In this document: in pieces, positions 8,402 through 16,180 of the stretch
How positions within the stretch are numbered: position 1 is the stretch's first letter
Layout: each line of letters begins with the position of its first letter
Made by a program: the position numbers and the translations under genes
Origin: Bermanella sp036960565
Lineage (GTDB): Bacteria > Pseudomonadota > Gammaproteobacteria > Pseudomonadales > Oceanobacteraceae
Direction of reading: 5' to 3'
Assembly: GCA_036960565.1 (NCBI GenBank)
Contig: JBALXQ010000007.1
Span: 87,212-151,211 of the forward strand
Length of the DNA: 64,000 bases
Notes under the pieces: model-generated
Told to the model about the DNA's origin: nothing
The model's database searches: none
Seen by the model: only the letters and a program-made list of their open reading frames with translations

Positions 8402-9373
8402 TTAAACTGCGGTGGCTTTAGCGGCGTTCAGAAAATCTTTTTTCAGAAGACATTCAAGTTTAATTAAATCGAGGGTGAAATTACGAATACCTTCGGCTAA
8501 TTTTTCCGTAGCCATAGGGTCTTCATTCATCTGCCAGCGGAAATCGGCTTCAGTGAGGATGTCCCATTTGGCATCTTCACTGGTTTGCGAGTCATCTAGT
8601 TGCTGTGGCATTTTCGAAGTGTCCTTGCTTAGATCCTCTAGCAGTTGTGGGCTAATCGTTAGTTTGTCACAACCACTAAGGGCTTCGATTTCCCCTGTAT
8701 TTCGAAAGCTAGCACCCATCACGATAGTCTTGTACTGGTAGGTTTTAAAATAACGGTAAATATTGCTTACCGAAATAACCCCTGGGTCTAGGTGGCTCTC
8801 GTAGGCTTCTTTGCCTTCGGCTTTTTTATACCAGTCTAAAATTCTTCCCACAAATGGACTAATTAAGGTGATGTTTGCCTGGGCACAGGCCACCGCTTGG
8901 GCAAAGCTAAATAGTAGAGTGAGGTTACATTGGATGCCTTCTTCTTCTAGAACCTTAGCAGCTTGAATGCCTTCCCAGCTGGAGGCGATTTTTATTAAAA
9001 TGCGGTTGCGGCTGATGCCTTCAGACTCGTAAAGGGCTATAAGCTGGCGTGCTTTTTTAACCGTGGCAATGGTATTAAAAGAGAGTCGCGCATCCACTTC
9101 GGTGGAAACATAACCTGGTACAGTTTTTAAAATTTCTACCCCTAATTTAACCGAAACCATATCTAGGGTATTTTCCAGTACATCCCCATCTTGTTTTTGG
9201 GCCCAGTTGGCTGATTGCTGAATAAGGTTTTGATACTGCGGTAACAGCGCTGCTTTATAGACTAGAGATGGGTTAGTGGTGGCATCTTGAGGTTGGTAGC
9301 GTTTGATGGCTTCTATATCGCCGGTATCGGCTACTACGGAAGTCATTTTTTTTAGTTGCTCTAATTTGTTCAT
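8402..9373 (-). CDS. tal: Transaldolase
   Basis: Transfers dihydroxyacetone units between sedoheptulose-7-P and glyceraldehyde-3-P in the non-oxidative pentose phosphate pathway. The 323-residue class 1 enzyme has VVADTGDIEAIKRYQPQDATTNPSL with catalytic Asp17, the Schiff-base lysine Lys128 in ILIKIASSWEGI, CNLTLLFSFAQAVACA and SPFVGRILDWYK. Length equals E. coli TalB closely. I start at the ATG at 9373 (MNKLEQLKKM) because of family alignment. A GTG at 9397 would add eight unmatched residues. Single gene, followed by the hairpin at 8357-8393. Confidence 0.97.
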   Translation of the reverse strand: MNKLEQLKKMTSVVADTGDIEAIKRYQPQDATTNPSLVYKAALLPQYQNLIQQSANWAQKQDGDVLENTLDMVSVKLGVEILKTVPGYVSTEVDARLSFNTIATVKKARQLIALYESEGISRNRILIKIASSWEGIQAAKVLEEEGIQCNLTLLFSFAQAVACAQANITLISPFVGRILDWYKKAEGKEAYESHLDPGVISVSNIYRYFKTYQYKTIVMGASFRNTGEIEALSGCDKLTISPQLLEDLSKDTSKMPQQLDDSQTSEDAKWDILTEADFRWQMNEDPMATEKLAEGIRNFTLDLIKLECLLKKDFLNAAKATAV

Positions 9374-9447
9374 TGTTTGCCCACTATTCCTTGTCACTTT
9401 GAGCAGCTTTCTTATTGTGGCTGCTTTTAGCTTACTTTGTGGAATAT

Positions 9448-9476
9448 GGCCAATAATGTCAAATTCATTATTGGCC
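9448..9476. other. Perfect 11-bp hairpin 3' of dusA (no U-tract)
   Basis: GGCCAATAATG and CATTATTGGCC form a perfect stem around TCAAATT, 20 bp past the dusA stop on the minus strand. No T-run follows on that strand. Probably the 3' end structure of the dusA transcript. Confidence 0.6.
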
Positions 9477-9496
9477 TAAATATTCAGATAATGAAA

Positions 9497-10540
9497 TTAG
9501 GCGGGACTGAGCTCATCTACTTGATCAGGCATGAATGCGAGGGCTGTTTCCAATACGTCGATGGTGGCCGTTTTTTTGTAGGCCTCTTCACTTAGGTGGC
9601 GTCTAAATTGACGGCTTCCTGCTAAGCCATTAAAAAGCCCCAGCATGTGGCGGGTAATGTAAGCCAACTTGCCATCTTGGCTAAGGTGGTTCTCGATATA
9701 GGGGTACATGTTTCGCACTATTTGTTTGCGATCAATAATGTTTTTTGATTGGCCGTAGAATTCATGATCTACATCCAGTAATAGTCCAGGGTTATGATAG
9801 GCTTCGCGGCCCACCATTACGCCATCCGTGTATTCCAGAACTTCGTGCATTTGTTCTATAGTGCCTAGACCACCATTTAAGACGACTTCTAGCTGTGGAA
9901 AATCCTGTTTGATTTTCTTAACAAATTCGTATTTTAACGGTGGGATTTCGCGATTCTGCTTGGGTGACAAGCCCTGCAAGATAGCTTTGCGCGCATGGAT
10001 GATAAAGGTATTGCAGCCAGTGGCGGCTACGGTGCCGACAAAATCCACCAGCTCTTGGTAAGAGTCCTGATCATCAATGCCTATTCGGTGCTTGATGGTC
10101 ACAGGTATATCAACGGCATCCTGCATGGCCTTAATGCAATCGGCCACTAAAGGCGCGTGGCCCATTAGGCAGGCTCCAATCATGTTGTTCTGTACGCGGT
10201 CGCTGGGGCAGCCCGCGTTTAAATTAACTTCGTCATAGCCATAGTCCTGAGCGATCTTGGCGCACTGGGCTAGTTCGCTGGGCTTGCTGCCACCTAACTG
10301 AAGAGCTACCGGGTGCTCTTCCTGGTTGTAGCCTAAAAATCTTTCTGGCCCGCCTTTACCGTGGATGATAGCCCCAGTTGTGACCATTTCAGAATAAACG
10401 AAGGCATTCTGGCTGAGCGTGCGCCAAAAGTAGCGGCAGTGGCGGTCAGACCAATCCATGAGAGGGGCGGTGCAGAAGCGGTGCGCGCCGGTATTTGGGG
10501 CTGCGCCTGTATTGATAGTGCTTGTAGCTGCTTCTGTCAT
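9497..10540 (-). CDS. dusA: tRNA-dihydrouridine(20/20a) synthase DusA
   Basis: FMN enzyme that reduces uridine 20/20a in the tRNA D-loop using NADPH. The 347-residue protein has the TIM-barrel start RFCTAPLMDWSDRHCRYFWR, HPVALQLGGSKP, the catalytic Cys111 in VNLNAGCPSDRVQ, the KHRIGIDDQDSY region and the NGGLGTIEQ phosphate-binding turn. CPSDRVQ and the long YITRHMLGLFNGLAGSRQFRRHLS tail identify the DusA rather than DusB or DusC subfamily. The first 18 residues are extra to the family core, but the ATG at 10540 is the only good start. Monocistronic. Confidence 0.96.
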   Translation of the reverse strand: MTEAATSTINTGAAPNTGAHRFCTAPLMDWSDRHCRYFWRTLSQNAFVYSEMVTTGAIIHGKGGPERFLGYNQEEHPVALQLGGSKPSELAQCAKIAQDYGYDEVNLNAGCPSDRVQNNMIGACLMGHAPLVADCIKAMQDAVDIPVTIKHRIGIDDQDSYQELVDFVGTVAATGCNTFIIHARKAILQGLSPKQNREIPPLKYEFVKKIKQDFPQLEVVLNGGLGTIEQMHEVLEYTDGVMVGREAYHNPGLLLDVDHEFYGQSKNIIDRKQIVRNMYPYIENHLSQDGKLAYITRHMLGLFNGLAGSRQFRRHLSEEAYKKTATIDVLETALAFMPDQVDELSPA

Positions 10541-10677
10541 TTGTTCAATTCTGCCTGTTACTGCTATATATACTTGATTAAAAATTTAGAGACGATTTGA
10601 AAACGACTGATTTCTTATAGCTTCGCCTCGGTTACACTGGGGGCGGATTATAGCATGGAGAAGGTTGGAAGGGAGTA

Positions 10678-10696
10678 ATTGCGCCATGGGCGCAAT
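10678..10696. other. 8-bp inverted repeat with 3-nt loop
   Basis: ATTGCGCC-ATG-GGCGCAAT is a perfect short hairpin or operator in the 295-bp gap between dusA and the 73-residue unknown gene. It has no T-run. It may be a protein-binding site in the dusA promoter region or a 3' end structure for the unknown gene pair. Nothing else is recognisable in this gap. Confidence 0.4.
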
Positions 10697-10835
10697 ATTG
10701 CGTCTTTACTCGGCTATGAAGGCTGGCCGTCGGTTAGGGTCATCAAAATTGGAGCTCCCAAATCTATCAATTGTATAGGCGCTTCTCATCCTTGATTGCA
10801 ATCCATTCATGTTTTTACGAATTACTCGGCAAGGG

Positions 10836-11057
10836 TTACTCTTGTTTCACCTCCTCTTCAAATTCTTTAATATCATCACAAATCAAAATACATAGCTGGA
10901 TTAAGTCCTCTAGCCGCTTTATTTCTGCCTGATGAATATTTAATTGTGGTTCTGTGGTTTGAATTCTTTTGGCCGCTGCCAAATATTCAGTTTCTGCCAT
11001 TAGGTGTAAATTGTACTTTTTAATGCGTGCTTTATAGGTTTTAAGGCGCTTTACCAT
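10836..11057 (-). CDS. Small coiled-coil hypothetical protein
   Basis: A 73-residue, highly charged, helical protein (LKTYKARIKKYN, IKRLEDLIQLCIL, DDIKEFEEEVKQE) with heptad-like spacing and no signal peptide or membrane segment. I do not recognise a family. The start is the ATG at 11057, which shares its A with the stop of the upstream gene (TAATG), with GGAAG as ribosome-binding site. A TTG at 11069 is less likely. The overlap indicates co-translation with the secreted protein encoded upstream. A regulatory or chaperone role is possible, but nothing shows it. Confidence 0.55.
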   Translation of the reverse strand: MVKRLKTYKARIKKYNLHLMAETEYLAAAKRIQTTEPQLNIHQAEIKRLEDLIQLCILICDDIKEFEEEVKQE

Positions 11058-11566
11058 TAAAGCTTCCAACCAAGGACGATGGCAGTGATGCCTGGTGCCA
11101 TGTAGTTGTAGGAAATGGTTGAGCGCCCATAATTAAATTTAACCCCGGTTATGGGTATAGGCAGTACCTTTTTACCTTTACTTAAACTGGACATTTGCAT
11201 AATTAATGCTGGGCGATATCCATAGGTGAGGTTAAGCCCTGTTTCAAAGCTTACATAATTATTGTAGCGGTATCGTAATACGCCGATTAGGCAGTGTGTT
11301 TGTTCATAAAAGCTGTTTTTGAAAGTGCAAGCTCCTAACGCGTAGCCCGGAGCGCTGTACATATAGCCCACCAATCGGCTGGCTTCTGGCCCGCCCTGAT
11401 TGAGGCGGTGCATTTTTTTGTAGTCCTGTCCTTGGCCGTTATAGTCTTTATAACTCTTGTAGCCATAGTGATCAGAATATAAACCCACCAATAAGGAATG
11501 TTGGGCCACTGAGGGCAAAGAAAATAGAAAGCAGAAATACACCGGCAGCATTTTCATGGGCTGCAT
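11057..11566 (-). CDS. Small predicted outer-membrane/periplasmic barrel protein, unknown
   Basis: A 169-residue protein with a signal peptide (MLPVYFCFLFSLPSVAQ, cleavage about residue 21). The mature part has alternating aromatic/polar strands (LLVGLYSDHYGY, ASRLVGYMYS, YALGACTFKNSF, HCLIGVLRYRYN, SFETGLNLTYGY, STISYNYMAP, AIVLGWKL) and ends in a hydrophobic strand like a small outer-membrane barrel. The pattern YSDHYGY...LVGYMY...GACTFKNSF resembles small barrel-like proteins also found in phages, remotely PagP-like in size. This is pattern memory, not a search. Two internal cysteines (Cys80 and Cys92 approx.) could pair. First gene of a TAATG-coupled pair. Confidence 0.6.
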   Translation of the reverse strand: MQPMKMLPVYFCFLFSLPSVAQHSLLVGLYSDHYGYKSYKDYNGQGQDYKKMHRLNQGGPEASRLVGYMYSAPGYALGACTFKNSFYEQTHCLIGVLRYRYNNYVSFETGLNLTYGYRPALIMQMSSLSKGKKVLPIPITGVKFNYGRSTISYNYMAPGITAIVLGWKL

Positions 11567-11691
11567 CTCTCCTGATTTGTCGTTGTGTACCTTATTAATA
11601 TTAGAATACTTTTTAGGATTGCGACTTGTTTCGTCTATTTGTATTCAAGGTTTTTCAGAGAAAATTAAGTAGAATAAAATCGAGAGAAATC

Positions 11692-11707
11692 AAACTTAAT
11701 TAAGTTT
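11692..11707. promoter_or_regulatory. Perfect 16-bp palindrome upstream of cupin gene
   Basis: AAACTTAATTAAGTTT is a perfect palindrome ending 28 bp before the cupin ATG. Position and symmetry fit an operator for a dimeric repressor. The regulator is unknown. Confidence 0.5.
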
Positions 11708-11722
11708 TACATAAGGCAGTAA

Positions 11723-11731
11723 GGGGGGGGG
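11723..11731 (+). promoter_or_regulatory. G9 tract acting as Shine-Dalgarno region of the cupin gene
   Basis: Nine consecutive G end 4 nt before the ATG at 11736, occupying the ribosome-binding site. Homopolymeric G tracts of this length can slip during replication and alter spacing between the Shine-Dalgarno element and the start codon. Confidence 0.6.
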
Positions 11732-11735
11732 TATT

Positions 11736-12215
11736 ATGAATATCGAAGAAGTTATCAGTGAGTTGGGATTACAGGCACATGTTGAAGGGGGTTATTACCG
11801 TCGTATTTATTGTAGCGAGCAGAGCCTAGATATAAAGGGGGGCAAATCACTGGCCTCCAGCATTTATTATCTACTAAGCGAAAATCAACCAATCGGTCAT
11901 TTTCATAGGAATCAATCTGATATTTTACATTTTTATCATGGGTATGGATTAATTCGTTATTACTTAATAACCGCGCAAGGTGAGTTGTCTGTTGTGGATA
12001 TGGGGAGTGACATAAAACAGGGACAGCAGCTGCAACTTGTGGTGCCCGGGGGAACCTGGAAAGCCAGTGAGCTAATAGAAGGAGAGTTTGGATTGATAAG
12101 CGAAGTGGTGGTGCCTGAATTTCATTTTGAAGATATGACATTGGCTGGTTCTGGTGAGTGGGCATTGTGGGAAAAGAGATATCCCAAGCTTAGGCGTTTC
12201 ATTAAGCGGTTGTGA
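11736..12215 (+). CDS. Cupin_5/DUF985 family protein
   Basis: A 159-residue single-domain cupin. Conserved features of DUF985 are visible: HVEGGYYRRIYCSE (residues 15-28), SSIYYLLSENQPIGHFHRNQSDILHFYHG (residues 43-71, with the first cupin histidines) and VPGGTWKAS followed by VVPEFHFEDMTLAG (residues 127-140). Family members include yeast YML079w. They bind an unknown sugar-like or small ligand and no reaction is established. Next to the predicted outer-membrane gene downstream but separated by 74 bp. Expression may be tuned by the G9 tract and the palindrome upstream. Confidence 0.88.
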   Translation: MNIEEVISELGLQAHVEGGYYRRIYCSEQSLDIKGGKSLASSIYYLLSENQPIGHFHRNQSDILHFYHGYGLIRYYLITAQGELSVVDMGSDIKQGQQLQLVVPGGTWKASELIEGEFGLISEVVVPEFHFEDMTLAGSGEWALWEKRYPKLRRFIKRL

Positions 12216-12289
12216 TTTTTGAGCGAATAATGAACTTAATTTATTTGGCTGAATCCTAGGGGCTTAGGGTAAATAAATGTAAAGGACGC

Positions 12290-13480
12290 ATGAAAATGAG
12301 CAAAAATCAAGTTAATGCATTCTTTCTACTAGCATTAAGTGCCGCTTCGGTGCAGGCAGACGAAGGCGCAGAGCATTCTCTGTTACCCGGCATTGTTCAT
12401 TTTGAAGGAATTGGCAGTGTTGCTGTTGTCGGCTTGAAAAGTGAGAAAGTGGGAGCAGGTGATTTAAACACTGTGACGGCGGTTGCCCTAGGGGATGTAG
12501 AAGGCGCGGTGTTCAATGTTAGCGAGATCCCATTCCTTAAAGGCAAGCTTTCCCTTAGTAGTGTATTTATAAATGATATTAGTATCGATACCCAATATGG
12601 CCGTGGGTTAAATACCGGTACCGAGTATGAACAAGAGCTTAGCGGCTTTGGTCAATTTGCCAGCTTAAAAACGCAGCTCAATAACCAGCAATACTGGTAT
12701 GCCAATGTCGGCGCAAGTCTTGTATCCCTTGGTGATTATGCAACCGCCGGTGGAGAGGTCATCAAAATAAACGACGAAGGTTTACATGATGTGTTCTCTA
12801 CTCTGGCTTCCGTGGGTGTGGCCACAGGCGAAAGAAAGGCTTCCGCTGATAACTCTGGTTTGCTGGCCTCGGCAGAATTGGCGGCGCTGTTGTTTCGCCC
12901 TGGTCAAAGTGATCAGGGGCAGTTAAATTATTCGGCAAGTTATACCTGGGCTTTTGAGGGGCATCATGCCGTTACCACCTATGCTCGTGGTAGTCACGGT
13001 TTTGTCTTGGCTAAAAGGTCTGAGTACGATGAAGTAGATGAAGTGCTGACTGAAATTAATGGGCAGTGTGACAGCTTAGTGAGCACTGAAGATAAACAGA
13101 ATTGTGAAGGTCTTGAGCAGGATCTGGCTAATTACATCGTAGATTCTAACAATAAAGGTAATGCCCAGCCCCTAGGTGGAGCCTATGGCTTAAGAAGCTA
13201 TAGTGAGCAATATATTAAGGCGTCTAACACTTTACTAGAGGGCTTGGAGGCCACTTACTTTTTGCCTTGGTCAGCAGGTAAGGGCAATAGCATTGAGTTA
13301 ATAGGTTTTGCCGAAAGCGCACAGGCTAATGATAATGTGGGCAGTTTATTGGATGATTCATTCTATAGTGTAGGGGTTGGAGCCAGAGTAAATTTAAAGG
13401 ATACGCCTATACGGTTGGAGACGGCTTATGGTAGTCAGAATACTCAAGCCTGGTTTTTGACGGCCGGTAAAAGGTGGTGA
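12290..13480 (+). CDS. Omp85-like outer-membrane beta-barrel without POTRA domains
   Basis: A 396-residue protein with a signal peptide (FFLLALSAASVQA, cleavage about residue 23). The C-terminal half shows the Omp85/surface-antigen barrel pattern: LGGAYGLRSYSEQ at residues 295-307 resembles the conserved GG..LRGY region, followed by NTLLEGLEATYFL, IELIGFAES, FYSVGVGARVNL, PIRLETAYG and a final strand ending in Trp (FLTAGKRW). No POTRA repeats precede it. Residues about 245-285 form an acidic insertion with two cysteines (260 and 272) that could pair in an extracellular loop. The start has AAGGA at good spacing. Substrate and function unknown. An alternative is another large porin-type barrel. 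Confidence 0.6.
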   Translation: MKMSKNQVNAFFLLALSAASVQADEGAEHSLLPGIVHFEGIGSVAVVGLKSEKVGAGDLNTVTAVALGDVEGAVFNVSEIPFLKGKLSLSSVFINDISIDTQYGRGLNTGTEYEQELSGFGQFASLKTQLNNQQYWYANVGASLVSLGDYATAGGEVIKINDEGLHDVFSTLASVGVATGERKASADNSGLLASAELAALLFRPGQSDQGQLNYSASYTWAFEGHHAVTTYARGSHGFVLAKRSEYDEVDEVLTEINGQCDSLVSTEDKQNCEGLEQDLANYIVDSNNKGNAQPLGGAYGLRSYSEQYIKASNTLLEGLEATYFLPWSAGKGNSIELIGFAESAQANDNVGSLLDDSFYSVGVGARVNLKDTPIRLETAYGSQNTQAWFLTAGKRW

Positions 13481-13500
13481 TTATTTAACGTCTGTAAATA

Positions 13501-13531
13501 GATAGCAGTGGGCTTATTGCCCGCTGCTATC
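13501..13531. other. 13-bp hairpin between convergent genes
   Basis: GATAGCAGTGGGC-TTATT-GCCCGCTGCTATC, with one G-T wobble, lies between the convergent barrel gene and the EAL gene and overlaps the last codons of the latter. No T-run follows on either strand. Probably the 3' structure shared by both transcripts. Confidence 0.6.
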
Positions 13532-16058
13532 CTTGATTGGCTTTGTATAATTTACTGAAATGTTGAGCCGAAATGGGCCGGCTAAAGTGGTAACCTTGGC
13601 AGATGTCGCAGCCCATCTCTCCTAGTATGGCTTGTGTGTGTGCCGACTCCACTCCTTCGGCCACCACTTTAAGTCCCAAGTTATGAGCCATGTGTATAGC
13701 GGTTTGTACCAGTACTTGATTTTCCTTATCCCTTTCTAAATTTAGAATGAAAGCCTTGTCTATTTTGAGTTCGCTGGCCGGAAGTTTTTTTAGATAGGCC
13801 AGGTTGCTGTAGCCGGTGCCAAAGTCATCAATTGCAATATGAAACCCAAGCTCGCTAAGCTGCCATAAATTTTTAAGGGCGTGCTGGGTGTCAGTCATCA
13901 TTTGGGATTCGGTTATTTCCAATACCATATTTTTTGCTAACCCAATATTATCTTTTAATAATATGTGTACGCCTGCTATGAACTTGTTGTCTTGTAAGTT
14001 AAGGGCGCTGATATTAACCGACAAAAGAAAATCCGGATTAGTTTTTATCCATTCTTTAAGCTGTTGAATGCTCGTTCGAACCACCCATAAACTTAAGGCC
14101 TGTATTACCCCTGTTTTTTCTGCAATGCGCACAAACTCATCTGGCATAAGTAGCCCATGCTCTTCATGTGGCCAGCGAATAAGTGCTTCTGCTCCTATGT
14201 ATTTGCCGTTAAATGTGTCGACTAAAGGCTGATAATGGAGTGACAAAGTGTTGTGGCTAATGGCGCGCTTTAACTCCGTCATTAGTTTGAGTCGGCGCTC
14301 GTTATAAGGGTTGTCATTGCTGTGGTATTTAACTATTTTTTTAGAAGATTGCTGGGCGTTGTCTAAGGCAATGCTGGCGTGTCGTATTAGTTCATCGGCA
14401 TGCTGCGCGCTGTCAGGGTAGCTTGCATATGAGCAATGTATGTATGGGTCAATTTCCATGGACTCAATTGCTAAGGGGCGGTTAACTTTCTCGAATAATT
14501 TCTTCAATTGCTTTTCAAATAACTCGCCATCAGGCTGGCCAATTAAAAAGGCGTGTGTACTTGACCCAAGTGTTGCCACATAGAAATTTTCTTTGCTTTC
14601 AATTATCTCTATATTGCTCATTTCTTGAGCCTCACTGTTTAACCGCATGCCAAATGTCTCTAAGGCTTCGTTGCTTATGTCTCTGCCTAGGGTTTTATCT
14701 ATTTCATGAATTCGTGAAAGCCGCAGCAATACTAGGGTGGCCTTGCCTGGGTTTTCTTTAAAAAAGAGATTCATCCATTGCTCTAGGTAATTTCGATCTG
14801 GTAAACCCGTTACGCCGTTGTGGGTAGTTTGATAAATAATATCTCTGTGCAATTTAGATATTTCTTTACTGTCTTCTATGGTGAGCTGTTGCGCCTGTAG
14901 CCGCGTTTCTTTTTCTTTATGGATTCGCCTTGCAAGTGCGGCGGCAAAAATCAATAACTCTAGTGCAGAGCCAATTTGAATTGAATTATTACTGAATTGG
15001 TTAAAAGGAATGACACCCAATTTGGACATGAGAAATATAATGGCACTGGAAAATAAGAAGGCCCATGCAGCTAAGTAAAACTTGCCATCTGCATTTTTGC
15101 TTACGTTAAAAACACCTATAAGGAAGCAGGCGGGAATAATGCTAAGTGCGCCATAAATCGTGAATCTTAGTGTGGTTTGATAATCGAACAGGGGCCCAAT
15201 AGATAGAATGATTAACGGTATGGCAATGAAGGCGGTTAGTACATTGCCTGACCAGGTTAATGGTTTAAGTTTTAAGTAGAGGAAATTAAACGAGGCTGTG
15301 AGAGCCACTGTAATATTGGCCAAAAAGACTTGTGACCAGTTATGTAGAAACGGTGAAAAAGGATAGAGGTATTCAAATAAAATGGCTTGTTGAGTGGTTA
15401 TTAGCAGTGCAAAGCTTGTGGCATACAAAGAATAGACTAGGTAAACCTTCTCCCTAATAAATATAAATACTAAAAAGTTAAAACCAGCACAGCTTAAAAT
15501 TAGACCTAGGTAAAAGAAGTTAATGCTCGATTGAAGGCGATAGTGTTTTTGGAATGCATTGCTGCTCCATAGTAGTAGCTCGGTTTGAATAGGGGCGTTG
15601 CTTCGTATTTTAATTAAAAAGTGCTGTTGGTCTTGGGTCTTTAGGGTGATCTCGTTTACGAAGTTGGGGTGCGAAAAATTACGCTGGCTAAATTTCAGGC
15701 TGTCGCCAGACTCCATGACGAGACTGGGTTTAAGCTCGGAGTTGATTGTGTACAGGTTTACTTCATCAAGTAACGGATAATTTATGTCTAAAAGCCTTTG
15801 TATAGGGTTGTTTGTTTTATTGCTTAGGATGAGCTTCACCCAGACGGTGGCCTGTGTGTAGCCCAAGTTAATGGATGGTTGGTTGTATTTGCGCCATGAA
15901 GGTGTAGTTGAGGTTAATATGCTGCTGGAGTCATATTGATGACTGTTGTCTACAAACAGTTCAAACTCATTAATGGTCTGTTTTTCAATAGGTTGAACCG
16001 CTAGCCCTAAGCAAATGTGGGTTATTAACATCAATATGCTTAAAAGTAGTAGATACAT
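13527..16058 (-). CDS. 7TMR-DISM receptor with degenerate GGDEF and intact EAL (c-di-GMP phosphodiesterase)
   Basis: About 843 residues. A signal peptide is followed by a periplasmic 7TMR-DISMED2 sensing domain (about 25-170), seven membrane segments (about 180-385), a short coiled coil (RIHKEKETRLQAQQL), a GGDEF-fold domain (about 420-575) and a C-terminal EAL domain (about 590-843). The GGDEF motif position reads GSSTH, so cyclase activity should be lost. The EAL domain keeps EALIRW, NISALNLQD, LEITES, DDFGTGYS, the IDKAFI lysine and VAEGVES, so it should hydrolyse cyclic di-GMP. The receptor would couple a periplasmic ligand to motility or biofilm control. I use the ATG at 16058; a TTG at 16067 adds three residues. 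Monocistronic. Confidence 0.92.
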   Translation of the reverse strand: MYLLLLSILMLITHICLGLAVQPIEKQTINEFELFVDNSHQYDSSSILTSTTPSWRKYNQPSINLGYTQATVWVKLILSNKTNNPIQRLLDINYPLLDEVNLYTINSELKPSLVMESGDSLKFSQRNFSHPNFVNEITLKTQDQQHFLIKIRSNAPIQTELLLWSSNAFQKHYRLQSSINFFYLGLILSCAGFNFLVFIFIREKVYLVYSLYATSFALLITTQQAILFEYLYPFSPFLHNWSQVFLANITVALTASFNFLYLKLKPLTWSGNVLTAFIAIPLIILSIGPLFDYQTTLRFTIYGALSIIPACFLIGVFNVSKNADGKFYLAAWAFLFSSAIIFLMSKLGVIPFNQFSNNSIQIGSALELLIFAAALARRIHKEKETRLQAQQLTIEDSKEISKLHRDIIYQTTHNGVTGLPDRNYLEQWMNLFFKENPGKATLVLLRLSRIHEIDKTLGRDISNEALETFGMRLNSEAQEMSNIEIIESKENFYVATLGSSTHAFLIGQPDGELFEKQLKKLFEKVNRPLAIESMEIDPYIHCSYASYPDSAQHADELIRHASIALDNAQQSSKKIVKYHSNDNPYNERRLKLMTELKRAISHNTLSLHYQPLVDTFNGKYIGAEALIRWPHEEHGLLMPDEFVRIAEKTGVIQALSLWVVRTSIQQLKEWIKTNPDFLLSVNISALNLQDNKFIAGVHILLKDNIGLAKNMVLEITESQMMTDTQHALKNLWQLSELGFHIAIDDFGTGYSNLAYLKKLPASELKIDKAFILNLERDKENQVLVQTAIHMAHNLGLKVVAEGVESAHTQAILGEMGCDICQGYHFSRPISAQHFSKLYKANQG

Positions 16059-16180
16059 TGGGGTCAAGGGCTAAATAAGGGCTTTCAATAAGCATAGCCC
16101 AGTTGAAATTATTGGCCAAAAAGGTCGATTGAGCCTATTATCCGCATTTTCTTGTTTTATCTTATTTTTCAGGATGTTTC

